From Telopea speciosissima (lineage: Eukaryota > Streptophyta > Magnoliopsida > Proteales > Proteaceae), in assembly GCF_018873765.1 (NCBI RefSeq), contig NC_057923.1, forward strand, positions 7,204,413 through 7,268,412: DNA of 64,000 nucleotides, read 5' to 3'. Of this stretch, positions 1 through 11,200 are shown in pieces. The position numbers were made by a program, and so were the translations under genes. The notes beneath the pieces were generated by a model. It had not been told where the DNA came from. It saw only the letters and a program-made list of their open reading frames with translations, and searched no databases. The stretch's first letter is position 1, and each line of letters starts with the position of its first letter.

Positions 1-686
1 TCCGATATCTTATCTGAAATCGTTGATTTCCGATGTCGGTGCTTTCTAGTTTGCTAAACGGTTTCGTGTCCAAGAAGGGAGGAAGGATAGTAACTAGAGG
101 TTGGAGGAACTTCAAGTATTCATGTTCAATAGCAATAGTAAGGTTTAGGCGAGTAAGGAGAGGTCTTTCAAGCGCTTGTTTGATACTAGAAGCAAAGCTC
201 GAACTACCAAAGAAATTGGGTGGGCCTCTGGAAAAAAACCGAAATAAAAAAGAAAGAAGAGAAATTGGGCCCTGTTTCCCAAGAGAGGTCGCCTTCTCTC
301 AGACTAGCAGTCTTCTACTTCTAGTCGACTTCTTTATGACGGCCTTCCTTATTCCTGGGCTCTGCAGCAATGGGTGTTCATATTGAGTTTGTTATTCCCC
401 GCATATTTTATGACACACATGCAACATTGAAGCTTTATAGTTTGGATTTTGTTCAAGTTGCAGACAAGGAGCAGCAAGCCCCCGTTAGAATTTTTATTCT
501 TGCTCTTCTACAAAACTCGAGGGCAAGTTTTTCTCAACACCAGGGTAGTTGATGCAATATTACTTTTGTGGACCGGGCCAAACCCAAGTCCTAGACCGAG
601 AACCGGGTCCAAATTTGGGTTTTGGGTCTAGTAGGATATTTAGGATTTATTTCAATTTTGGGATAATTATGTAATCTTTTATTTTA
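1..686. other. unassigned DNA left of the Pack-MULE
   Basis: No recognisable gene. A 117-codon open frame runs from 33 to 386 on the plus strand, but its product matches no family I know and it has no obvious splice or promoter context, so I do not call it a gene. From about 560 the sequence becomes T-rich and resembles the untranslated end of a retroelement; it continues on the far side of the Pack-MULE at 2113. An organellar or retroelement origin is possible and cannot be decided by eye. Confidence 0.3.
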
Positions 687-1051
687 GGAAAATTTATGTT
701 TACCACCCCTATGGTTTCAAACTATTACGTATACCATCCCTGATTTCATCTATTTCAAAAACCTCCCTGTATTTTAAAATATTCTTACAACCGTACCCCA
801 ACCGTTAGATTAGAACAGTTAAATGATGATGTCATCGCCCAAATTTAATCTAAATACCCATAATACCCTTAATAGCACTTCATTCCATATTTACCCCCAT
901 TTGGGATGAATTGCTATTTCATATTTACCCCTTAAACTCTAACAGAAAAAAGGAACAGAAATTGTACTATCCCGCCCCCACCTCCACCCCCTTTCCTCCA
1001 ACTCTACTGGCAGCACGGCCGCCGTGAATGCAATTGCTGAGCTTCCTTCGC

Positions 1052-1372
1052 TTAACGGTGCCTTTCCAGGTGAGCAATATCTCTCTCTGACATTTTCTCG
1101 AACAACCGGCGAGCATCATCCATTGATCCAGAACAGACATACATATGAACTAGCGTATTTTGCAGGAATAGATCTGATTGGAACCCAAGTTTCACAACCA
1201 ACCCATGTACGATTCTACCGTTCAAGATATCTGATAAGAGCGAACAAGCTTTGAGAACGAATGAACAAGTGAACGTACCGGGTAGGACATTAAAATGGCG
1301 CAACCGATGGAAGAGATAGATTGTGTCAATCGGGGAATCCCCATCTACAAAGGTTTCAAGCAAGAATTCCAT
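1052..1372 (-). pseudogene. captured PPR-repeat protein fragment inside the Pack-MULE
   Basis: The minus-strand frame gives 106 residues typical of plant PLS-class pentatricopeptide repeat proteins. It has an FTCSFVLKACS stretch, then GRIVHGLVVKLGFQSDLF, then NTLVHMYVCSGSMDDARRLF, in the usual order for consecutive repeats. Full PPR proteins are normally 500-900 residues, RNA-binding and targeted to mitochondria or chloroplasts. This piece covers only about three repeats, has no targeting peptide or C-terminal domain, and sits wholly between Mutator terminal repeats. It is therefore a captured fragment rather than a working gene. Whether it is transcribed is unknown. Confidence 0.82.
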
Positions 1373-1603
1373 ATTACAATCTCTGGCTTATCGACCCCGT
1401 CAAAGATTTCTTGAGCAGAGGGCTGAGGACAAGGGAATTTTTTCACCTCGAGATAAATGTACTTGCCTTTGCATTTGAGGCGGCTATGGTGATGGAGATT
1501 TTGGGTTTCTTTCCTTCTGGAAGTTCTGATACATTGTGTGAGATGCCACCTTTTCCATTTTCTTTGCCATGGGTGTTTGATTTCAGTTTAAATTATCATA
1601 TGA

Positions 1604-1801
1604 TTGAATAGCGTTCTTGCTGCTGTTCTTCCTAATTCCTTGACGAAATCCGGAGGGAGCAGCTCTTCTGAGACAAGCAAGGGTTCGGGCTTGTCCCTCT
1701 CCAGGTCTGAAAGCTGTGTTAAAGCAGGGAGTGTGCCAGAGAAAGAACGGCTAAAGAAAAGGAGAAGGATAAGGAGGATGCTGTCCATCAGCTCAATTTG
1801 A
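1604..1801 (+). other. unrecognised open frame inside the Pack-MULE, possible second captured fragment
   Basis: A 65-codon plus-strand frame is serine-rich then lysine/arginine-rich (KERLKKRRRIRRM). An overlapping 136-codon minus-strand frame spans 1588-1998. I recognise neither family. Different base texture from the PPR part suggests a separately captured piece, but no homology supports this and the frame may be chance. Confidence 0.25.
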
Positions 1802-2121
1802 ACCCTCTTTCTCAGAATGCATTTTTCGCTGAGCCACTCACCAGTGGTGGAGGTGCTGGGGTTTGGGACAGGGATAAGTGGGGGTGTTGGCGAGTTGCTG
1901 AGGGCGGAGATGGGAGGCCGGATCTGCAGCAGGGGTGGGGGCGGAGTTGCAGGGAAGAAGAAGAAGAAAAAAGAAGAAAGGATGGGCAAAATTGTCATTT
2001 CCTTCTAAAACTAACAGAGTTAGTACTTAGGGGTGTGGAAGTAATTTTTTAAATTCTAAGGGTGGTAGACGTAATTGTTTGAAACCACAGGGGTCATAGA
2101 CATAAATTTCCCTTTATTTTA

Positions 2122-3049
2122 TTTGGGTAGATTATGTAGGAGATTTGTTGGAGTTGATTTCAGTTTCCTAGTTCAAGAGTTTCTATTTTCTTATTTATAT
2201 GCATGTTCCCTACTAATGGGATTTTGAAATTGAAAAATTAATTGAATAGTGAGTTTGTGGTGGTGCTGAGACGTATGCCTGCTGGGTGTGTGATGTGCGT
2301 GTTTCCTTTCTCCCTCCTCTCTTCTTTCTCTCCCCTCTGGCTTTCCCCCTGCGAGATCCCTTTCCTCCTTATTTCCAGGTACAACTGCCCTCCCCCCCTC
2401 TCACTCATCTGCTTCTTTTATATTTGTTTCCCTATTGAGTTCCCTACCCCATACCCTCGGTACCCTGTTCCAGTGGTGTCACAGTCTTCCCCATCTCAAA
2501 ATCTGATCTCTCAGATTTTTTTTTTTGTAAATTCCCTTCTCTTGGGCAACTCAACCCTCCAAGTCCCAGATCCAAAGGCCCCTTCGATCCTGAGAACCAA
2601 TCTGCAACTATCTTGTCTGCTAGGTTGATTTCAGAGAATTTTTATAATTTATTTCGTTGATTTCTGCAGCTTCTGTTTGTGATATCTGGGAGGGATATAT
2701 GGAAGGATCTTAACCTAAATTCTCAGTTCCAAATGAGTTGCATTAAGGGAGATACTTCTCTTGCTTGGTGTTCCATTGTTGGTTGCTGTTGAGAGGTTGA
2801 AGACAACCTCTATCGTGAGTGTCATTAGCCTTCTTTTTCTCTGATTTCCAAGATTGCCCATCCCTATTTCTTTAAATTCCTTTTGTTCTTACTTTATCTC
2901 CTATCCCTAGTTTGTCGTCCCTCGTAATTTGTAATCCCTTCTTTATCCTTCCTCTTTATGTCTACCTAAATACCCCTTTAAGATTTTGCTTATTTACCAA
3001 ACTGCCACTTCCCTTCAACCTTTGATATATTTATTGGGTGGTCCGCGAT
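2122..3049. other. no gene seen; pyrimidine-rich retroelement-like DNA
   Basis: This continues the host sequence interrupted by the Pack-MULE at 686. It is rich in C/T runs and small open frames without recognisable products. No splice-supported exon of the downstream sucrose transporter was found here. Confidence 0.4.
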
Positions 3050-4153
3050 CCAACGGGTTGCATGATGTTAGCAGCCAATAGAACTGAATGCTTGAGTGAT
3101 CAATACGATCACCAAGCCCCTTTATTTATAATTAAAGAGGAGAGAAAATAATTACAGTAATGCCCTCCTCATAGCTGACTCTAACTAATGAATCGGCTAT
3201 GGGGGGAAAAACTCCAAAATGCCCTTGCAGCTACATAACTCAACACTCTCCCTCAAGTTGATGCATAGATATCACACATGCCCAACTTGAACAAAATAGG
3301 ATGAAATAATTTCCTACCCAAGCCCTTAGTGAAGACATCAGCCACCGGATCTTCTGACTTCACAAAAGGCATACAAATCTGTCCACTTTCTAACTTCTCC
3401 TTGATGAATTGTCTATCAATCTCCACATGTTTTGTACGGTCATGCTGCATTGGATTATGTGCAATACTAATCGCGGCTTTGTTATCACAATACAACATCA
3501 TTGGGAGACGAACAGAACACCAAGGTCTTGAAGTAAGCTTCATAGTAACTCAGAGATTCTTTGTGCCATAGCGCGGAACTCTGCTTCAACACTAGACGTT
3601 GCCACAACATTTTGTTTCTTGTTGCGCCAAGTAGTAATGTTCCCACTTACAAAAGTGCAATAACCTGAAGTAGACTTCCGGTCAGGAGATCCACCCCAGT
3701 CAGCATCGGTATATGCCTCAATATGTAGATGATTATGCTGACGTCAACCATATGTGTGGAGTAGGGATCATGCATGAACTGACTGACCATACTCACCACA
3801 AACGCAGTAACTGGTCTAGTATGTGAGAGATAAATTAATTTTCCCACTAGTCTTTGATAACAGCCTTTATCAACAGGTTCACAATATTTATTCTTCAGTC
3901 GAGTACCAGCCTCTATAGATGTATCATAGGGATGGCAACCCAACAAACTAGTCTCAGATAAAAGATCTAGGACACACTTCCTTTGAGAGAGAAAGATGCT
4001 TTTAGAAGAACGAGCAACTTCAACCCCAAGAAAGTACTTTTATTTCCATAGATCCTTTATTTCAAACTCATGTCTTAGGAAGCTCTTCAGACGGCAGATC
4101 TCTGCACCATCATTTCCTGTCACTACAATGTCATCGCCATAGACTATGAGGAT
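3050..4153 (-). mobile_element. Ty1-copia retrotransposon remnant (RT end, RNase H, 3' end)
   Basis: Reading the minus strand from about 4150 down to 3250: a reverse transcriptase YGDD motif near 4130-4150, the RT C-terminal region (GCYQRLVGKLIYLSHTRP at about 3840), and an RNase H segment ending in YCDNKAAISIA...HVEIDRQFI and DVFTKGL. These are the order and motifs of plant copia pol. A purine-rich tract followed by likely 3' LTR sequence lies at 3050-3260. Frames are broken by stops, and gag, protease and integrase are absent. The fragment is dead. It lies in the intron upstream of the first visible sucrose-transporter exon. Confidence 0.85.
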
Positions 4154-4346
4154 CAAGGTACTAAAACTCGGGTCTCGGTACCAACTCGGCCCTTGGAAAA
4201 ACCGAGTCGAGTCGAGATCTCGCCGAGATCTTGCTGAGTTGGTGCATTTTTTTTTTCAACTCAAAGCCTCAATTCGGTGGGTTTCAGACCTAGTTTGGGT
4301 CTAAAACTTGGTATTCAGCCTATTTTAGGCCATTTAAACACAATGT
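4154..4346 (+). repeat. dispersed hAT-like repeat, copy 1
   Basis: Begins CAAGGTACTAAAACTCGG and matches 12088-12268 closely for about 185 bp, both including GAGTCGAGATCTCGCC and TTTAGACCTAGTTTGGGT, after which the two copies diverge. The CAAGG start resembles the hAT elements in this window, but I could not find a matching right end or target duplication. Confidence 0.6.
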
Positions 4347-5228
4347 GCAGAGCAGCACAACCAGGATGTGAACTTGTTGGGTTAGATTTCTGCAAGGAAG
4401 ACAGCTGAGGAGCTTCATATTCTTCTGATGATGACTGCAACGTACTTGGCCATGTTGTGCCAGGCCGTTGATCTACGCCATCTTGAGGAGAATAAGACAT
4501 ACCATTAAGACAGTTGTTGCATAGGTGCATAAGATTAAGCAATAAAAAACCGGAAACATAGGATGAGAGAGAGGAGGATTGAAGGTTGAAGTGTCGAGCA
4601 TCCCCTACAAAGAAAGAAGACCATAGAGAGAATCTATTCCCAAAATTGAACTATCAAATGTATTTCTTAGTTTTGAAATATTTTGATGCAACCAAATAAT
4701 TTCAATTTCTTGATAAAAAATCTATTTATTGAATTATTTCTAGAAATCAATGAAATTTTGAAAGAGAAATTATACCAAAGAGAGCCTTAGTGTAAATCTG
4801 TAGCTTTGTGGGCTGTAGTGTCTTATTTGCAAAATTTCATAAATTATAGGTGCTAATAGGGAAATTTAAATGGGATATCTGTTATAGGATTATTGTCTCT
4901 AGTTGAAATCTCTCTCAGACCCATAATGTCTTTTTTCAATTACATTCTAAATTTTGTTGCAAGTTCTTGAGCTTTGTATTCTTACTTTCATTTGGTATTT
5001 GAGAATGGTTTGACTTGATTTTTGTACTGTATCATTTGACTTTATAATATGCGCCTCACCCTTTCATGACTCGTTATCCTCATGTTTTCTTGCTCAACTA
5101 TGTTCATGTTTTACAACAAGAGGTGTAATTCTTCCAGCTCCCTTGGAATGTGTAACTCGGTTTCATGAATAATTTAGGCCAGCAATGTTTCATTACAACT
5201 GATAGCCTCTCAACTGGTTTATACGCAG
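4347..5228. other. intronic DNA upstream of the first visible SUT exon
   Basis: AT-rich sequence with no exon-like open frame. It ends in a pyrimidine tract and the acceptor AG at 5227-5228. The intron left of the first visible exon therefore exceeds 5.2 kb, and no N-terminal sucrose-transporter exon was recognised back to the window edge. Confidence 0.5.
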
Positions 5229-8200
5229 GTCTTTCTCGCACTCTGCACAGCGGTGACTCTTTATTTTGCTAACGAAGTTCCATTAGTCACCAGTGAGGCC
5301 CATCGTTTATCAGATTCTGCTCCCTTATTGAGTGATACTCCGCATTCTGGCATTGAGCTTGCAAGGTTAAATTCCGATAAGTCACTTGATGACCATGCAT
5401 CTGAGATTGATAATGTAGATGGTAACCCGAAGCATCTTGACTTGAAAGTTAAAGAGGAACAAAGTGAAAGCTTTAATGATGGACCTGGAGCAGTGTTGGT
5501 CAATCTTTTGACAAGCTTAAGGCATTTACCACCTGCAATGCATTCAGTGCTTATTGTCATGGCTCTCAGTTGGGTATGTGTTTCAATTCTTTTCCATTAG
5601 CTATATATTTCCGAAGACACAGATAGTCCTTTCTCTTTACTAGCTTTATATCATTCACTTTTTCATTAGGAGTTGTAAGAGTATTATACTACTTGGTGAC
5701 ATAATTTTGAGCTATATTTCAATTGGTTTCTACTGTTCTTAACAATTATCTCTTCCATCCAGCTTTCTTGGTTTCCATTTTTTCTCTTTGATACTGATTG
5801 GATGGGGAGGGAGGTTTACCTTGGCGATCCAAAAGGGAATGACGATCAAGTGGGTGCATACCAGAGAGGTGTCAGAGAAGGTGCATTTGGTTTGCTATTG
5901 AATTCAGTAAGAACTCAATTTGATCAATTATTTACTTTTTTCAAACCTTGAGTCATGATCTATGGAATCTAGAATGCTAGAGTAACTGCATACTAGAAGA
6001 TCTTTTGGTTTCTCTTATCTCAATTGGTTGTGGAAACTGAGACTCAGTTTTCTGATTAGGTTGTTTTGGGGATCAGCTCTTTCCTTATTGAACCAATGTG
6101 TAAGCGGATGGGTGCACGACTAGTGTGGGCAATGAGCAATTTTATTGTGTTTGTCTGCATGACAGGCACAGCAATCATTAGTTTATTTTCTGTTAGGGAA
6201 AATCCTCACGGAATTCAGCATGTGATTGGAGGGAATCAAGCAGCCAAGATTGCTGCATTGGTTGTATTTTGTCTTCTAGGGTTTCCTCTCGCTGTAAGTA
6301 TAAAGCATTTGTGGAGCAATTTCCTTTTCCATGTATATTTGTTGTAGTTTTGCAATAACCATATGCTTTGTGGCAGATTACATACAGTGTCCCCTTTTCT
6401 GTGACAGCAGAATTGACTGCTGATACTGGTGGTGGACAAGGTTTGTATATATTTATGTAGGATCTTTTGTTTTGTTTTGTTTTTTTCATTTATCGTTATT
6501 TTCATTCAAATAGTTTATCTGGTGGTGCAAATGTGCTCTGATTCTGAATAGTGTATGTGGTTTGCAGGTCTGGCTATTGGAGTTCTAAATCTTGCAATTG
6601 TTATCCCTCAGGCATGTTTCATTGTTTTCTTTCCCCTCTTTCTTTTCTTGTTGGACTTATGCTTCGGTTTCCAGTAATTTGATAAAAGGGGAAATTACAT
6701 GGGCAATTTCCTTGGACATGGGTGTATGTTTTGTGAAGGTCGTGCTTGGCGCGTTGGTCAAGTGCTCACTTGCTGAATGCTTGGTCACGGGTTCAAGTCC
6801 TGGAAACAGCCTCTCTGGAAACAGGGGTAAGGCTGCGTACATTTGACCCTTCCCAGACCCTGCTAAACGTGGGAGCCTTGTGCACTGGGTACGGCCTTTT
6901 TATGGGTGTATGTGTTGTCTGACTGCCCAACAAGGGGAAAATAATATGGGAAAAAACAGTGAAGGTTCTCGTAAACGTTAGGGTTAAGGATTGTGTGACT
7001 TGGTATCAAATGTTGTAGGTTAGTTATGTTTGGAAGTGTTTGGGTATTTAATTTACCCACCAGAAAAGAAAAGGTCAGGTTTGGGGGGCTGCTTGAAGGG
7101 GGTTCAAAATTGGACTCCATAGCAGCAGGTAATTTCAGCAATGGTTCAGGGTTTCAGTTTCTTAAGGATAGGAACTCAACTGAGTTGGGCCCAACAGCCA
7201 AAAGGAAATTCTAGGAAAAGCAAGAGAAAATGGCTTGTTGGGTTTCAATGAAAGCTCTGAAGGAGAAGGAGGCGGCCTTCTCCTGGCTATGGATTTCAAT
7301 GAAAAACAGCAAAATGACGGTTGGTGGCTAGGGTTTGACAATGTTGGAATTTAAATGGAATAAGGTGGAAACACTATCGATTTTTGGGATTTGGACTGAG
7401 ATTCAATAAAACTGCAGAGTGAATAAATTATTGCAAAATAGGAGGACAAGAAAATATCTGAAGTTCCTCTTTTCTTCCCATTAATATTCAAGCCTCCTAC
7501 TAATGAAACACTTGCTGTACTATGTCAAGAAAGATGGATACATAGTTGTCAAGGTGACTAGGCACCCCAAGGCGTTGGAGGGGCACCTAGGCGACAAAGT
7601 GCCTGTCTAGGCGTGCAGTGTATGTAATATAGTAATGATAATTTTACATTATAATGTTTATATGCAAATTTCAACATAGAAGCCATATCAATGCAAGATG
7701 ATATAATTATGTTTATACGTTAGTAATGACCTAATAGGATAAAACTAACGTATAATAAAATAAAGCATAGTACATAATATCAGCATAGTCATCAAAAAAC
7801 AAAGGAAGAAACATAAATCAACCTAAACTCGTGAAGTGTCAGAAAACTGATATAATATAAGGCGTGCTGTCACATGGCCTGGTGGGGATTGGTAGGCTGA
7901 ACCTAGGTTCAGATTTCACACCCCTTTATCAGGATCTCAGAAAACCCTAAACTAGAAATTAGGTTCAAGTAAGAAGCAAAGTTAACCTTAATGGATGGGG
8001 TCAGATTCTGGTCAATGGTAATATCTTAATATTAAGAGAGCAAAACCCCTAGGTACTGCAATGATTCTGTGACAATATCCAGTCTAATAAATCGGCAGTA
8101 TCACAAAGTAAGGAGAAGAAAAAGAGAGAGAAGACGATGGAAAAGGAAGAACTCTGCTGTTGATAGAAAGCATAATCGGTAAGAATGAGAACTCACCTTT

Positions 8201-11200
8201 TGTTGATATAGTATAATGGTTACAAACTATTGGTAAGCTAGAAGCTTCCTATCCTAGATACATTTCTAGCATTTGATTCCTATCCACCAAAGAATTTAGT
8301 CGTACACTCAAAAGATAAACCTGAAAATCCAGATAGGAAACTTAGACATAAAAGTAGGAAACATAATCTATCTGGAAGACTAAGAGGAAAATCACAAGCG
8401 CGTAACTTTTAACAATACCTTTCAAGCTGGAGCATATAAGTTACCCATGCGCAGCTTGGAACAATTCTTCTGGAAAGCATGCCCAAACAGAGGCTTGGTA
8501 AACATATCACCAAATTGATCAGAAGAGGAAACAATGGTGTAATGATAAGCTTCTTAATGACAACACGTCGCATAAAATTACGATCAACCTCGATGTGCTT
8601 CATCCTCTTTTGAAACACCGGGTTGCTGGCGAAGAAGATAGCGGCTAGGTTATCACAATACATCTTCATAGGATTGGGAATGAGAAGCCCCGCATCTCTT
8701 GAAGAAGGTAATGTAACCACATAAACTCAGTAGCGATATGAGTCATAGCTCTATATTCAGCCTCAACACTAGATCTAGCCATAGTGGTCTGCTTCTTGCT
8801 ACGCCATGTGACTAAATCACCACAAACAAACGTGCAAAATGCTATAGTAGATCTCTTGTAACCATCAATACTACCCAGTCAACATCAGAATATTCTAACA
8901 GATCAACATTTTGATGAGGACGATAAACAAGCCCCTTCCCTAGAGGCCCCTTCAAATCAAGGTTATAAAACTCGAGTTTCGACCAGCCAGAAACCAAGTT
9001 CGTCTCGGTTTTGACCATATCTTGGTCGAAACCTGGGACTTTCTCTAGGCTAACTCGAACCTTGGTTTCGAGGCCCATAAGATGGTTTTTTGCCCTGATT
9101 CTTGTTGTGCTCCCTATTTTTGACATTTTAAATCCAATCCATGCATTAGTTTCACATAGAGAACACTAAAAATATTACTTATGGTTTTGATCCAAGTTTG
9201 ATACTGTATATTGTTCTTGGACATGGTATCGTCGTATCGAATAAGGTTTGACCGGAACATAACTCCTTCAATATAAATGAGATTTAAGCAATCTTGGATT
9301 TGTTAGAAAGCTTTGTTTTGATAGCTTTTCAGCAAGTCCAAGATTGCTTAAATCTGATTTATATTGAAGGAGTTATGTACCGGTCAAACTTAATTTGGTG
9401 TGCGCGTCTATCAAAATCGCTCTGAATGAAAATATTTTTCTGGACATCAAAACAAATGAATATTTTACCGCACTTTTGATTTTAGCAACGTCTTACCATA
9501 TTAAGATTTATGGAATTTTTAGATTTGAGAAAAACCCTCAGCATTATAAAGTTGAAAATTGCACCTATCATCGAAAATCCAGTTTTTGTTCTTGAACTGG
9601 GGGTTGATTTTTTTTTTTCTTCCTTTTTCAACATTAAGTCGCATCATGTCATAAAAAATCAATACTAAGCCACATCAAGTCATAAAAAATCAACATAGAA
9701 ATACAAGACAATAGAACTGAAGAAGCAAGCTATTGGAAGTTTGAAACAACCAAAACATACATTTGGCTTATATGTTCTTGGAATTGGTCACTTTCAGGTA
9801 TACATAGTCTCACATTTGGTTTATAATGTTCTTAGAAAATATGATCTTATCAGTAAGTAATTAACCTGTTCTCGATTTAGAGGAAATGTTCTTGTTCTCT
9901 AAGAAATTTGATTGATCAAATGATTTTATTTTTTCATGAGACTTTTTGTATTAGGTAGAGCACAAAACCAGCTTTCCAACAAATCCAAGATCGCTTAAAT
10001 CTGATTTATATTGAAGGAGTTATGTTTCGATCAAACCTTATTTGGTGTGCGCGAATGCTAACAAAATCGCTCTGAATGAAAATATTTTTTTAGATATCAA
10101 AACAAATGAATATTTTATCGCACTTTTGGATTTTAGCAATGTTTTACCCAATTAAGATTTATGGAATTTTAAGATTTGAGAAAAACCCCAACATTCGAAA
10201 GTTAAAAATTTCACCTACCCAAGGTTTAAAGTATCAGTATCGGGTATCGTATCTGTTGGGTGATTTTAAGAGACGTAGCGTATTGTACTGTATGGGAGAT
10301 ACATATCGAACAATACAGATACGCATAGAAATGGTCAAGATACACAGGGAATTACACTTTTGTAACAAAAAACAATATAAATAAGCAATATATAAAAAGT
10401 GTCATGCATAAACACTAAAATGATGAATAATGTATAACCAAACAATTGCATTAAATTGAAATTGTTATTAAAGATGAGGTTTCTTACATGTTGTGATCGT
10501 CTATAACCATAAAGAGTATTGGATGATGATGCAAAGGATGATGTTGTAGCACTCCTTGATTCGTTTTTCAGTCTAAAAGTGTGAAAAACCAAGATTAAAT
10601 GCAAGATTTTAGATTCTTGGTTGAGAGTTTTCCTTCATTTTTTTGTTAGATTAAGAGTTGTATCGAGTCTGTGAGTGAAAATGGTTTTTTTTAATGGAAT
10701 GTATTGGTATGTATCGGTAATGTATATATATTTATCGAGCTATATCGGCAGATACGTATCGATACGTATTAAACCACCCTTAGATCCCTTTACTGGACGT
10801 ATTGATGGTATCAATACGTATCGGTTGTATCGTATCGTATCGACCGATACATTTGGATACAATTCGAAACAGATCATTTAAAAAATAAAAAGAGACGTAT
10901 CGGTCGATACTTTAAACCATGCACCTACCACCAAAAATCCAGGTTTTTGTTTTTGAACTGGAGGGGTTGACTTTTTATCCTTTTAGAATTTGATTTTTAA
11001 CTATTTTTATTGGATTCAAATAGGGGGGTATTTGCTTATTCATGAATAATATTGTGAGTAAATGAAATAACAAATAAGTGCTAGAACCTGCTTCAATCCA
11101 AATTAAACCAGTGCAAAGAGCCCTACAATAAGGCGACCTGCTTCGATCCAAATTATACCAGTGCAAGGCGTTTTACAATAAGGCGGCAGCCGCCTAGGCA

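Larger units (their letters stand above)
687..2112. mobile_element. Mutator-like Pack-MULE carrying host gene fragments
   Basis: The element starts GGAAAATTTATG and ends CATAAATTTCCC, so the termini are inverted repeats. About 53 bp can be paired by eye, including the shared block GTGGTTTCAAAC (left copy has ATGGTTTCAAAC). Perfect 9-bp direct repeats TTTATTTTA flank it at 678-686 and 2113-2121, the target-site length typical of Mutator elements. The interior has no transposase; it holds a PPR gene fragment (1052-1372, minus) and other open frames. A non-autonomous MULE with captured host sequence is a Pack-MULE. The structure is seen directly; the capture mechanism is inferred from the family. 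Confidence 0.88.

Noticed and set aside
33..386. 117-codon open frame at the window start
   Set aside because: No recognisable family, no splice or promoter support; could be chance or organellar/retroelement DNA.
6760..6830. tRNA-like box B near 6790
   Set aside because: Belongs to the Au SINE body with TSD, not a tRNA gene.
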